DNA of 64,000 nt, taken from Staphylococcus marylandisciuri. GTDB lineage: Bacteria; Bacillota; Bacilli; Staphylococcales; Staphylococcaceae. The stretch lies in the NCBI RefSeq assembly GCF_025519785.1, contig NZ_JAOPKZ010000007.1, forward strand, positions 1-64,000, read 5' to 3'. The notes under the pieces were generated by a model. It was not told the origin of the DNA and did not search any database. It saw only the letters and a list, made by a program, of their open reading frames with translations. Each line of letters opens with the position of its first letter. The first letter of the stretch is position 1. Both the position numbers and the translations under genes were made by a program. Of this stretch, positions 20,851-28,854 are shown piece after piece.

Positions 20851-21306
20851 TTAAATAGTCATACTAATAAGTTCTACTTTAGTTACATGTTCGATTTGCT
20901 TTAGTAGTTCGACTACATCATCTAATTCTAAATTAGTGTTAGTGGCATCTAGTGATAAAGTGATCGTTGCTCTGTTTTTCATAGGGATACTTTGGTGGAT
21001 GGTTAAGACAGACAGACGCCATTCTGAAACTTTGTTTAACACATTCGCTAACATACCTACCACGTCATTTACATATAGTATTAAAGTAAATTCTTTAGTA
21101 GACTGTTGCTTTTCTTCCACAGGAAAAATAGTATCTCTATATTTATAAAAAGCACTCCTTGAAAGATTAAATTGTTTGACAGCTTCAAAAATGGACAAAT
21201 TAGGATTTTTCTTCAATGCATCCTTAATCTCTAACGTCTTGTTCACAGACTCAGGTAAGACATCTTCTCTTATGAGATAAAATTTCTTATATTCTTTATT
21301 GTCCAT
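20851..21306 (-). CDS. ACT-domain protein, UPF0735/PheB family
   Basis: 151 residues from ATG 21306, which follows GAGGTGG at 5 to 8 bases; a GTG three codons earlier overlaps that site. The N-terminal half looks like a small helix-turn-helix region ([21 protein letters not shown] at about 38-57). The C-terminal half is an ACT domain ([18 protein letters not shown]), a fold that usually binds amino acids. B. subtilis has the homologue PheB next to obg, as here. Amino-acid sensing is inferred from the fold; its targets are unknown. Confidence 0.85.
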   Translation of the reverse strand: MDNKEYKKFYLIREDVLPESVNKTLEIKDALKKNPNLSIFEAVKQFNLSRSAFYKYRDTIFPVEEKQQSTKEFTLILYVNDVVGMLANVLNKVSEWRLSVLTIHQSIPMKNRATITLSLDATNTNLELDDVVELLKQIEHVTKVELISMTI

Positions 21307-21317
21307 TATGTCCACCT

Positions 21318-22619
21318 CTATTCTATGAATTCAAATTCTCCACCTAGAATACGTACGATATCGCCATTACTACAACCTCTTTCTCTCAAGGCATCATCTA
21401 TACCCATTGAACGCATTTGTCTTGCAAAGCGACGAACTGCTGGATCACTATTGAAATCAGTCATCTTGAATGTACGCTCAATAGCATTGCCTTGAACTAC
21501 ATAAGCGCCATCGTCCGCTCTAGTAATGGTAAAGTGATCTTGGCTAGGCGTATGTTTATATAAGACCCGATGAACGCCGACGTCTTCTTTTGAATTATAA
21601 AAATCGACATCTTTAACTTCTTCTAATTTATTGCCAATAGTATAAAGCAATTTATCAATATTCATATGCTGATAAGTGGATATAGGAATAATCTCTATAT
21701 CGTCATAACCATCATCTTGTAACTGTTCTTTGAATAGTTGTAATTCATCCTCAGCTTCAGGCAGATCCATCTTGTTAGCGGCTACAATTTGAGGTCTCTC
21801 TTCTAGCTTTTGTTCATAAGCTTTCAATTCTTTATTAATCACCTTGAAATCTTCATATGGATCTCTACCTTCAGAAGCGCTCATATCTATAACATGGACA
21901 ATTACTCTAGTCCGTTCCACATGTCGCAAAAATTGATAACCAAGTCCTACACCTTCAGAGGCACCCTCTATTAATCCCGGTAAATCTGCCATAACGAAAC
22001 TACGCTGATCAGGGGTAGAAACCATGCCTAAGTTAGGCTTTATTGTCGTGAAATGATAAGCCCCTACTTTCGGTTTAGCTTTGGAAACTACTGAGAGTAA
22101 GGTTGATTTGCCCACACTCGGATAACCAACTAGACCTACGTCAGCTAACATTTTTAACTCTAATGTAACCTCTATCTCTTCACCTGGTTCTCCATTCTCG
22201 CTAAAATCTGGCGCCGGATTACGCGCGGAGGCAAATTTAGAATTACCTCGACCTCCTCGGCCTCCCTTAGCTATTGTTGCTCTTTGACCATGTTCAACAA
22301 GATCCGCTAATACTTCTTCCCCATCTATATCTTTAATGATCGTGCCTGGTGGTACATGGAGAATGAGATCTTCAGCGTTTTTGCCGTGCATGTTACTACT
22401 TTGTCCATTCTCCCCTTTTTTCGCTTTAAAATGACGTTGATAGCGGAAATCTAAAAGTGTTCTTAACCCTTCATCTACTTCAAAGACGATTGAAGCTCCG
22501 CTACCACCATCGCCGCCGGCTGGGCCGCCAAATGGTACATATTTCTCTCTACGGTAAGCGGTAATACCATTACCCCCATCGCCAGCCTTTAGCTTGATAC
22601 TGACCTGATCCACAAACAT
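21318..22619 (-). CDS. obg: Obg/CgtA GTPase
   Basis: Essential 433-residue GTPase acting in 50S ribosome assembly and stress signalling; it binds GTP and ppGpp. The glycine-rich Obg fold occupies 1-158. The G domain has GYPSVGKST (G1), DLPGLIEGA (G3) and NKMD (G4). The C-terminal OCT domain ends with [10 protein letters not shown]. It lies 11 bases upstream of the ACT-domain gene. The 380-base gap before it contains repeats. Confidence 0.97.
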   Translation of the reverse strand: MFVDQVSIKLKAGDGGNGITAYRREKYVPFGGPAGGDGGSGASIVFEVDEGLRTLLDFRYQRHFKAKKGENGQSSNMHGKNAEDLILHVPPGTIIKDIDGEEVLADLVEHGQRATIAKGGRGGRGNSKFASARNPAPDFSENGEPGEEIEVTLELKMLADVGLVGYPSVGKSTLLSVVSKAKPKVGAYHFTTIKPNLGMVSTPDQRSFVMADLPGLIEGASEGVGLGYQFLRHVERTRVIVHVIDMSASEGRDPYEDFKVINKELKAYEQKLEERPQIVAANKMDLPEAEDELQLFKEQLQDDGYDDIEIIPISTYQHMNIDKLLYTIGNKLEEVKDVDFYNSKEDVGVHRVLYKHTPSQDHFTITRADDGAYVVQGNAIERTFKMTDFNSDPAVRRFARQMRSMGIDDALRERGCSNGDIVRILGGEFEFIE

Positions 22620-22697
22620 AGTTTCACCTCTTTTTTGTTGAATGTATCTTATTAATTATATCATTAAGTTAGCTTTGAGAAAATAAACATAAAATTT

Positions 22698-22749
22698 GGG
22701 AGTGAGACTAATAAATTTCCATATTAGAAATCTAATTCGTCCCACTCCC
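22698..22749. repeat. Diverged short palindrome of the A module
   Basis: GGGAGTGAGAC on the left and GTCCCACTCCC on the right enclose an AT-rich segment with internal pairing (AGAAATCTAATT). It resembles the 51-base A module but has diverged. It may act as a transcription terminator between the L27 operon and obg. Confidence 0.6.
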
Positions 22750-22822
22750 TTATGGGCAGTTACTAATACTTCTATTTTCACATTATACTAAACACTGCTA
22801 TCCTTCATTGCTTGAAGGAAAA

Positions 22823-22984
22823 AGAGGCTGGGACATAATGTAATGTCTCAGCCTCTGCAACATCTCGGCAGTAGATGACTGATTTGAAAACGCGCTTGTA
22901 TCAAGCTTTTTTCAACTCTAGTCATCCTTGCCAGGGCGGGATTACGAAATCTTTTTATTCAAATTAGATTTCTGTCCCGCTCCC
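22823..22984. repeat. Modular hairpin repeat, complete reverse copy
   Basis: Carries GAGGCTGGGACATAATGTAA/GTCTCAGCCTC, then the central hairpin with GATGACT and AGTCATC arms and inner CTTG/CAAG arms, then the A module ending TCTGTCCCGCTCCC. It begins 18 bases after the rpmA stop and probably ends the rplU-prp-rpmA transcript. Confidence 0.85.
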
Positions 22985-23001
22985 TTGTCCAATCAATTTA
23001 A

Positions 23002-23286
23002 TTACTCTGCAGCTGAATAAACAGAAACTTGTTTTCTGTCACGGCCTTTACGTTCGAATTTAACAACGCCATCGATTTTAGCGAATAAAGTATCATCGCC
23101 ACCTCGACCAACATTTTGTCCAGGATGAATTTTTGTACCACGTTGACGGAAAATAATAGAACCAGCAGTTGCGTATTGACCATCTGCGCGTTTAGCACCT
23201 AGACGTTTAGATTCAGAATCACGGCCGTTTTTAGTTGAACTTACCCCTTTCTTAGAGGCAAAGAATTGTAAATTTAACTTTAGCAT
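23002..23286 (-). CDS. rpmA: Ribosomal protein bL27 with cleavable N-terminal extension
   Basis: 94 residues. The first nine, MLKLNLQFF, form the extension found in staphylococci and relatives. The mature protein starts [15 protein letters not shown], whose N terminus reaches the peptidyl-transferase centre. The protease Prp removes the extension between Phe9 and Ala10; its gene lies directly upstream in the same operon. Confidence 0.97.
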   Translation of the reverse strand: MLKLNLQFFASKKGVSSTKNGRDSESKRLGAKRADGQYATAGSIIFRQRGTKIHPGQNVGRGGDDTLFAKIDGVVKFERKGRDRKQVSVYSAAE

Positions 23287-23298
23287 AGGGTCTACACC

Positions 23299-23619
23299 TC
23301 ACTTATAATTTAATCTTATATTCTCATTATATTCTTCTTCAATCGTTTGCAATGAGACGAGCATTGCTTGAAGTATCAATTGTGCTTGTTCATTGTTAGT
23401 ATCAACACTTCTAATATGAAAATGACCTCCGTCACTTTCATAATTGATATCAGGTTTCTCAGTAGTTAAACCCATTATAGCATTTACACTACCAAAAACC
23501 ACTGCTGAAGCACCTGCACATACAATGTCATGACCATAGTCACCGTGATCAGCGTGACCATCCATAATTACATCTGTGACTTGACCTTTATCATTAAGTG
23601 TAATGTCTACTTCAATCAT
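23299..23619 (-). CDS. prp: Ribosomal-processing cysteine protease Prp
   Basis: 106-residue cysteine protease (formerly ysxB) that cleaves the N-terminal extension of bL27, and of phage proteins with the same motif. The catalytic residues of the S. aureus enzyme are present: His22 in MDGHADHG and Cys34 in DIVCAGASA. It sits between rplU and rpmA, two bases after the rplU stop. Full length. Confidence 0.95.
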   Translation of the reverse strand: MIEVDITLNDKGQVTDVIMDGHADHGDYGHDIVCAGASAVVFGSVNAIMGLTTEKPDINYESDGGHFHIRSVDTNNEQAQLILQAMLVSLQTIEEEYNENIRLNYK

Positions 23620-23621
23620 AA

Positions 23622-23930
23622 TTATGCGTTGATTTTGTCAATTGTTAATTTAGTGTAAGGTTGACGATGGCCTTGTTTACGTTTAGAGTCTTTACGACGT
23701 CTATAAGTGAAAACAGTAACTTTACGACCACGGCCTTGTTTATTTACAGTGGCTGAAACTGAAGCACCCTCTACTAATGGCGCACCAACTTTTACAGAAT
23801 CTCCACCTACAAATAATACCTTATCAAAAGTAAAAGTATCGCCTTCACTAGCATCAAGCTTTTCGACGAAGATCTCTTGGCCTTCTTCTACTTTAATTTG
23901 TTTTCCACCAGTTTCAATAATAGCAAACAT
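23622..23930 (-). CDS. rplU: Ribosomal protein bL21
   Basis: 102-residue large-subunit protein ([18 protein letters not shown]...). The start is ATG 23930, 8 bases after AGGAGG; a GTG three codons upstream overlaps that site and is not used. The family end, [19 protein letters not shown], is intact. It is first in the rplU-prp-rpmA operon, behind an L21 leader. Confidence 0.97.
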   Translation of the reverse strand: MFAIIETGGKQIKVEEGQEIFVEKLDASEGDTFTFDKVLFVGGDSVKVGAPLVEGASVSATVNKQGRGRKVTVFTYRRRKDSKRKQGHRQPYTKLTIDKINA

Positions 23931-23940
23931 ACTTTGCACC

Positions 23941-24036
23941 TCCTATAATATAAGTCACGCCAATTCCAGGTGACATGAAGTACTTAAACCTGAAATCGTG
24001 CGGTTGTATGTAGCTATAAACTACTCAACTTCTGCA
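23941..24036 (-). promoter_or_regulatory. L21 leader (ribosomal protein operon leader)
   Basis: About 95 bases before rplU with pairing arms such as GTACTTCATGTCACC and GGTTTAAGTAC, resembling the Firmicute L21 leader thought to bind bL21 for autoregulation. The assignment is by position and general appearance; a covariance search would settle it. Confidence 0.65.
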
Positions 24037-24044
24037 TTTTAGCA

Positions 24045-24569
24045 TTACCCCTTAGCCTTGTCAATACGAAGTTGTAGTTTAGTAAAAAATTTATTTAAGA
24101 TAGGATATAAAATGATTAATAGTATCAAGTTGAGAATAAATGTTGGTACTAACCTAAATATAATAAAATCAACTAACTCAAATTGAATTAACCCAAGTAA
24201 ACCGTAGACGACTGCCATGAATATTTCAAATATTAAAGTACTAAATAAAACTAAGCTCAATAGCATTACTTTATCGCGGTAAAACACTTTGAAAAATGAA
24301 TCGAAGACTACAACTAGAAGAATGTAACCAAACAAATAAACTCCATATATCGATCCTATAGTTATATCAGTTATTGCACCGATTAGAATAGCTAAAGTTA
24401 AAGCTACATTAAAATGACGGTAAATTCCGAGTAACAATAAATACATCACTGTTAAATGAGGCACAAAGATAACGCTCTTACTTCCGATATGCATAGGTAT
24501 AACTAAACTAATCCCTACATCGATATAAAAAAGTAATATTCCGAGTAAGAAATAATACAAGGCTTTCAT
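24045..24569 (-). CDS. mreD: Rod-shape protein MreD
   Basis: 174-residue integral membrane protein with about five hydrophobic helices from residue 3 to 160. It is a partner of MreC in the elongation machinery. Cocci such as staphylococci retain mreC and mreD without mreB, and their role there is limited and unclear. It starts at the base before the mreC stop. Confidence 0.9.
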   Translation of the reverse strand: MKALYYFLLGILLFYIDVGISLVIPMHIGSKSVIFVPHLTVMYLLLLGIYRHFNVALTLAILIGAITDITIGSIYGVYLFGYILLVVVFDSFFKVFYRDKVMLLSLVLFSTLIFEIFMAVVYGLLGLIQFELVDFIIFRLVPTFILNLILLIILYPILNKFFTKLQLRIDKAKG

Positions 24570-25412
24570 TTAGTTATCCCCTTTCTCCTCATCCGAAACA
24601 GTCTTGGCTTTACGTTTAGCTACATATACGTGGTTAAGGTCACTTAAGTTTGAAGCAGTTTTCACTTTAACTTGTTTAGCTAGGCCATATCCATCGTTTT
24701 CTACTTTTGTTACTTCTCCTATGTACAATTGGCTAGGTAGTTGATCTGCTAAACCGCTCGTTACGACCTTATCACCTTTTTTCACAGAATCTTTATTATT
24801 TATATCATTTACTATTAGTTCGCCACTTTTATCATCATAACGATCGACGATTCCGAACACATTTTTATCGCCATGTTGAATATTGATAGATAAACGGTTG
24901 TTTCTACTATTAGTAGATATAAGATCAACTCTTGCAGAAAACTGATTAACTTTTGTAATGCGACCTACGAGTCCATCTGAAGTCATTACTGCCATATTAC
25001 TTTTTATCCCGTTTTTAGACCCTTTATCAATCATTAAAGAGTTCATCCACTGATCCGGGTTACGCGAAATAACAGTGCTAGAAATAGGGTCATACTTAGA
25101 TATGTCATCAATATTTAATTCTTTTTTATATTTCTTATTCTCTGCTTCTAAACTTTGATTCTTAGCTTCTAATTGCTTGACCTTAGTTTCCGAAGATTTA
25201 GAATCATCTTTACCAAATAAATGATTTATAGATCCTGATATAAATTGAATTGGATAACTAAGCACACGCTGACCTGTAGACGTAGTATCTGCTACATATT
25301 GTTCTACAGGCGATTGAGATTGCGAACGTAAAGACATACCTATCAGTGCAATAAAGACGATGATTGCACATAAAATGACCACGAGTTTATTATTTTTAAA
25401 AAACTTTAACAA
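24570..25412 (-). CDS. mreC: Rod-shape protein MreC
   Basis: 280 residues: a short cytoplasmic tail (MLKFFKNNK), one membrane helix at about 10-28, a coiled coil at about 65-100 (KQLEAKNQSLEAENKKYKKE), then the extracellular beta-rich MreC domain. The start is placed at TTG 25412, 6 bases after GAGGTG, matching the MreC N terminus of other staphylococci. The open frame begins seven codons earlier at a GTG without a ribosome site. No mreB accompanies it. Confidence 0.9.
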   Translation of the reverse strand: MLKFFKNNKLVVILCAIIVFIALIGMSLRSQSQSPVEQYVADTTSTGQRVLSYPIQFISGSINHLFGKDDSKSSETKVKQLEAKNQSLEAENKKYKKELNIDDISKYDPISSTVISRNPDQWMNSLMIDKGSKNGIKSNMAVMTSDGLVGRITKVNQFSARVDLISTNSRNNRLSINIQHGDKNVFGIVDRYDDKSGELIVNDINNKDSVKKGDKVVTSGLADQLPSQLYIGEVTKVENDGYGLAKQVKVKTASNLSDLNHVYVAKRKAKTVSDEEKGDN

Positions 25413-25433
25413 CCTTAACACCTCTATTAACAC

Positions 25434-25746
25434 TCGTTGATTTACTATACTTAATTCATTCTATATTAATGCTTAAACGAAATAAAGTACAAAGTGTATC
25501 TCTAAATAAAAATTTGTGTACGGTTGTAAAAAGTGGGTTTAAGAAATAATTTATCGAACTTGAGTTACTAAACCCGTAAAAAAAGAGCAGAACAGAAAAT
25601 GCTACAATTTTCTAGTCCCACTCTTTATACATTGGTTGTTATTATAGAGAGCACACTATAAATTATAATAATATGACTCGAATCAAATGAGCGTCTTTTA
25701 AGATAAAGTCATCGGTCTAAAGATATTCGCTCTATTAGTTCGTTAA
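25434..25746. other. Intergenic region before mreC
   Basis: Contains a terminator hairpin (25577-25627) for the upstream small gene. The rest has no gene and no clear promoter. Confidence 0.5.
25577..25627 (-). terminator. Intrinsic terminator upstream of mreCD
   Basis: On the minus strand AAAGAGTGGGACTAGAAAAT pairs imperfectly with ATTTTCTGTTCTGCTCTTT and is followed by a T run. It separates the small genes at 25.7-26.4 kb from mreC and looks like a diverged repeat A module. Confidence 0.7.
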
Positions 25747-25905
25747 CTAATTATTCTCATTGGTATCTTGACTATTATTTTCTTCTTTATCTTCGTCATC
25801 TTTTTCATCTTCTTTATATAAAACCTCGTCTTTTCTCCATCGAGCAAATAAGTTTTGCGCTTTTGCTTGTTCGTCTGCCTTTTTTTCTTGGGATTTTTCG
25901 CTCAT
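25747..25905 (-). CDS. Small acidic hypothetical protein (52 aa)
   Basis: Short reading frame starting MSEKSQEKKADEQAKAQNLF and ending with a run of Asp, Glu, Lys and Asn. It is highly charged and probably partly disordered, with no signal peptide or membrane helix. It sits 71 bases after the DUF4930-type gene on the same strand, and a terminator follows. The ribosome site is weak (AAGGTTGG, 9 bases away). I do not recognise a function. The codon pattern and defined start, stop and terminator favour a real gene. Confidence 0.6.
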   Translation of the reverse strand: MSEKSQEKKADEQAKAQNLFARWRKDEVLYKEDEKDDEDKEENNSQDTNENN

Positions 25906-25976
25906 AATAAACACCAACCTTCTTTTATCTTAATACATAAATAGGCTAACGCATTTACTTTTTAAATTCAAATAGC

Positions 25977-26435
25977 TTATTCGAATGCTTCTGAGGATTT
26001 GAGAGGGATATCTTGTCCGAGTTGTTTAAGGTCCTCTTTCATCTCAATTTCAGTAGCATAAACCCGCATCTTATCAGAGCCAAACTTATATATAATAAAC
26101 TGTTCATCTCTCTGGCCAATCAAGTACTGGTCGTTGTAGCCCATGCGTTTAAATCCAGTAACAGACATAAATTCTTTTTTATCTATCAAATTGAAAACGT
26201 TTTTAGTTTGCCCAAGCGGGATGTTGTTTAACAGATCATTCTTTTCCACTTCATAGCGCTTACCACCTTGTAGCTCCGGTGTATTATCTTGTTGAACTAT
26301 TGAAGGAGTATCGTGACTGATGGGGTTCCAATCTTGATCTTTCAGAAACGGGGCATATTTTAAAGCGATTAAGACTATAGCTATAATAGCAACTATAGCT
26401 ATAATATTCTTTATAATAGACATAATAAATCGCAT
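25977..26435 (-). CDS. DUF4930-type membrane-anchored protein
   Basis: 152 residues: one N-terminal membrane helix at about 8-27 (IIKNIIAIVAIIAIVLIALK), then an extracytoplasmic mixed domain with no catalytic motif that I recognise (GYNDQYLIGQRDEQFIIYKF). The start ATG follows GGAGG at 7 bases. It resembles a conserved staphylococcal protein of unknown function found between radC and mreC. It is divergent from the small plus-strand gene at 26577. Confidence 0.75.
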   Translation of the reverse strand: MRFIMSIIKNIIAIVAIIAIVLIALKYAPFLKDQDWNPISHDTPSIVQQDNTPELQGGKRYEVEKNDLLNNIPLGQTKNVFNLIDKKEFMSVTGFKRMGYNDQYLIGQRDEQFIIYKFGSDKMRVYATEIEMKEDLKQLGQDIPLKSSEAFE

Positions 26436-26576
26436 CTCACACCCTCCAATTCTAATACTTTATTATACCTTTTCTAGAATAATATGTGAATCAGTCTTTA
26501 GAATAATAAATATTAGCACTTGAGACTGATGCGAAATTTATTAGAAAATAATAAACTGTAATTAAGGAGGACGAAT

Positions 26577-26747
26577 ATGAATATTCTGGCCATAATATTA
26601 GTGGTGTTATTAATTATTATTTTATTTAGAGTAGGATTGTCAATTTTGCGTGTTCTAATTTCTTTAGCCGTGTTAGCCCTATGTATTTATTTAGCTTACC
26701 AAGGGATTATTTGGTTGTCGGACAATTATCATCATCTTATTAATTAA
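26577..26747 (+). CDS. Small membrane protein (56 aa)
   Basis: Plus-strand frame starting MNILAIILVVLLIIILFRVG, with two hydrophobic segments (about 2-17 and 24-45) and an end rich in His and Asn (SDNYHHLIN). A strong ribosome site, AAGGAGG, stands 7 bases before the ATG, and a good terminator follows 27 bases after the stop. These signals make it convincing despite its size. The function is unknown; it could be a membrane-complex subunit or a short stress peptide. Confidence 0.75.
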   Translation: MNILAIILVVLLIIILFRVGLSILRVLISLAVLALCIYLAYQGIIWLSDNYHHLIN

Positions 26748-26773
26748 TAAAGTAACAGAAATAATCTTTTTAG

Positions 26774-26818
26774 AATCGGTTCACAACTTTTTTATGAGTG
26801 ATGTACCGATTTTTTTTA
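26774..26818 (+). terminator. Terminator after the 56-aa membrane protein
   Basis: AATCGGTTCAC pairs with GTGATGTACCGATT and is followed by TTTTTTTT. It ends at the radC stop, so it may also serve the convergent radC transcript. Confidence 0.8.
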
Positions 26819-27502
26819 TTATTCATCATCTAAAAGCTCTTCTTCTCTAAGACTTATGTAATTGTCCTCCCCTATAATTACGTGATCAAGTACATCGATC
26901 CCTAAAATACTCCCACAAGAAATTAAACGCTTAGTAGTCCTGATATCCTCTTCAGATGGACTCGCATCTCCGGATGGATGATTATGCATGACTATAATAG
27001 AGTGACTAGCCCATCTAATGGCTTCAGAGAAAATCTCTCTAGGATGAACAATAGAAGCAGTTAATGTACCAATAAAGATCGTTTTTTGATGTAATACTCT
27101 GTTCTTAGCATCTAAAAATAGTACTATGAAATGTTCTTGCGTGAGATGTTGCATAGTAGACATAGCGTACTGCGCTACATCTTTAGGACTAGATATTTGA
27201 AACTTTCTTTCTGATTTACTCGAATGTATGCGCTCGCCTAATTCAACAGCAGCTTTCAATGTCACTGCCTTTGAAATTCCAACGCCTTTAACTTGTGTTA
27301 ATTCAAGTATAGAAAGGTGCTTTAATTCTTTAAGGTTTTTACAACTTTTTAATAATTGTGCAGCAATATCTAAACTTGAATACCCCTTTCTTCCTGTATT
27401 TATTAAAATAGCAAGTAATTCAGTATTTGATAATTGGTGCGCGCCATCATTGATCAATCGTTCGCGAGGTTTTTCAGTCATTGCTAATTCATTTATTTTC
27501 AC
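26819..27502 (-). CDS. radC: RadC/UPF0758 family JAB-domain protein
   Basis: 227 residues. The N-terminal helix-hairpin-helix region ([18 protein letters not shown]) is followed by an MPN/JAB domain with the metal signature [14 protein letters not shown]. The family was once tied to DNA repair, but its biochemical role is unsettled. It lies between comC and the small-gene cluster and is followed by a shared terminator. Confidence 0.93.
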   Translation of the reverse strand: MKINELAMTEKPRERLINDGAHQLSNTELLAILINTGRKGYSSLDIAAQLLKSCKNLKELKHLSILELTQVKGVGISKAVTLKAAVELGERIHSSKSERKFQISSPKDVAQYAMSTMQHLTQEHFIVLFLDAKNRVLHQKTIFIGTLTASIVHPREIFSEAIRWASHSIIVMHNHPSGDASPSEEDIRTTKRLISCGSILGIDVLDHVIIGEDNYISLREEELLDDE

Positions 27503-27527
27503 AGATAAAATACTCCTGATCTTATTT

Positions 27528-28235
27528 TCACATAATATAAGTTACTAGAATAAACGCTAAAAAAATAAAAGGAATAAGAGGAATTCTTAAGTGAGGTCTA
27601 TAAAATTTCAGTAACACTAAAGAAAAAGAATAAGCCCCTGCTAATAAGAATGTACATAAGATAATGTGATAAACATAATTTAGCGATAGAAAAAGGGAGA
27701 GGAAACTAAAAATTAAAATATCTCCGTAACCAATTACTTTATGAAAGAATAAGTAAATACAATTTAGAGGGATTGTAACAATCAAGAAAGAACGTAAGTT
27801 TATTTCAAATAAATAAATACCTGCTAAGAGAAAAACTATTATTAGAGAAAGGGAAATTTCAAGTGATTTGAGATCCTCAATAGACGCAGTAAGTAAAAGA
27901 AAAAATATAAATAAAGTTAGCGTTAAATCTAATGAAGGTAACTTAAACAAAAAAAGCAAGCTTAATAAAGAAGCACATTCTCCACAAAAGTAAGCAAGAG
28001 ATAACTTTCGATTACAACAATGAGTTTTTCCTTTTAAATAAAGAAAGCTAAAGATTGGAATAATTTCATAGAACATTAATTGACGCTCACAATAATCACA
28101 TGTTGAGCGTTGAGTTAAGTAGCTGAAGTTTAGCCTTTTTACCGTAGTAAATTGAAAAAGGAAGCTAAATAATATCGGGGCGCAAAAAATTAAGACTATA
28201 GTACTCCTCCTCCTTTGAACGTTATTATAACACAT
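27528..28235 (-). CDS. comC: Type 4 prepilin-like peptidase ComC
   Basis: Membrane aspartyl protease that cleaves prepilin-like competence pseudopilins. About eight hydrophobic helices. The two catalytic aspartates are present ([12 protein letters not shown] and GYGDI). The cytoplasmic zinc loop has CDYC, but the second pair reads THCC instead of CxxC. The start is uncertain: the only ATG (28235) has no ribosome site, and a strong AAAGGAGGAGG lies within the frame. Nine bases after that site is ATA at 28199-28197, a possible non-standard start giving 223 residues. The reading frame is otherwise intact. Confidence 0.8.
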   Translation of the reverse strand: MCYNNVQRRRSTIVLIFCAPILFSFLFQFTTVKRLNFSYLTQRSTCDYCERQLMFYEIIPIFSFLYLKGKTHCCNRKLSLAYFCGECASLLSLLFLFKLPSLDLTLTLFIFFLLLTASIEDLKSLEISLSLIIVFLLAGIYLFEINLRSFLIVTIPLNCIYLFFHKVIGYGDILIFSFLSLFLSLNYVYHIILCTFLLAGAYSFSLVLLKFYRPHLRIPLIPFIFLAFILVTYIM

Positions 28236-28854
28236 CTATGTTATTATATAAAATAATTAACTAATTTTAATAAAAAGTTATATTGAGTACTACAGCTTTA
28301 TACATATTTAGTGCTATCAATCCATATAATCGAGGTAATGACCCTTGAAGTTAGTTAAATAACGAGAAAGTTTGAGTTCTCTCCGATCCTCACTTATTAT
28401 TCTAAATGGACAATTCATCCTAAACTTGTATCATCAGCTTAATAGCTATAAACAATGGTATACAAGCAAGAAAAGTTGAGACACCGAACATAAATGCGCA
28501 AATTCTATTACATTACTAACTTTAAATTAGGGATTGTAACACAAAGAGAAACGCTAAGATGTTGAGACATAAAGTTTCTGTGCTTTAGGAAACTGATGAA
28601 CGGCGTCCCAAACGCAGGATTGTCGACAGTACCTCTAACGAATCGGGAGCGGGACAGAAATCTAATTTGAATAAAAAGATTTCTGTCCCGCTCCCTTTCT
28701 CTCTAGTCAAAACCATTATGTCCCAGTTTCTCTTTGTTGGGGCCCCACCCCAACTCGCTGTGCCTATTGAAACTGGTTTACCAGTTTCTCTGTGTTGGGC
28801 CCCCCTAAACGCTTTCGTCCCGACCTCTTAGCGCTTTATATATATCATCTTATT
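28236..28854. other. Intergenic region comC-folC
   Basis: About 620 bases. 28236-28557 is AT-rich with no gene or clear signal. 28558-28815 is a composite of repeat modules and STAR sequence. The minus-strand TATAAT at 28224-28229 near the comC start may be a -10 box. Confidence 0.5.
28558..28815. repeat. Composite repeat: D module, short A palindrome, STAR units
   Basis: 28558-28645 matches the D module at 10224-10310 (GAGACATAAAGTTTCTG ... GGATTGTCGACA). 28645-28695 is the 51-base palindrome GGGAGCGGGACAGAAATC with its perfect complement. 28734-28806 carries two STAR signatures (TTTGTTGGGGCCCC and TGTGTTGGGCCCCC) around a GAAACTGG/CCAGTTTC hairpin. It lies 40 bases after the folC stop. Confidence 0.85.

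Larger units (their letters stand above)
22620..23001. other. Intergenic region obg-rpmA
   Basis: No gene. It contains a short palindrome (22698-22749) and a complete reverse copy of the modular repeat (22823-22984). The 22620-22697 part should hold the obg promoter; no strong consensus is seen. Confidence 0.6.

Noticed and set aside
20837..20900. LexA box upstream of ruvA
   Set aside because: A CGAACATGT half-site is present, but there is no matching second half.
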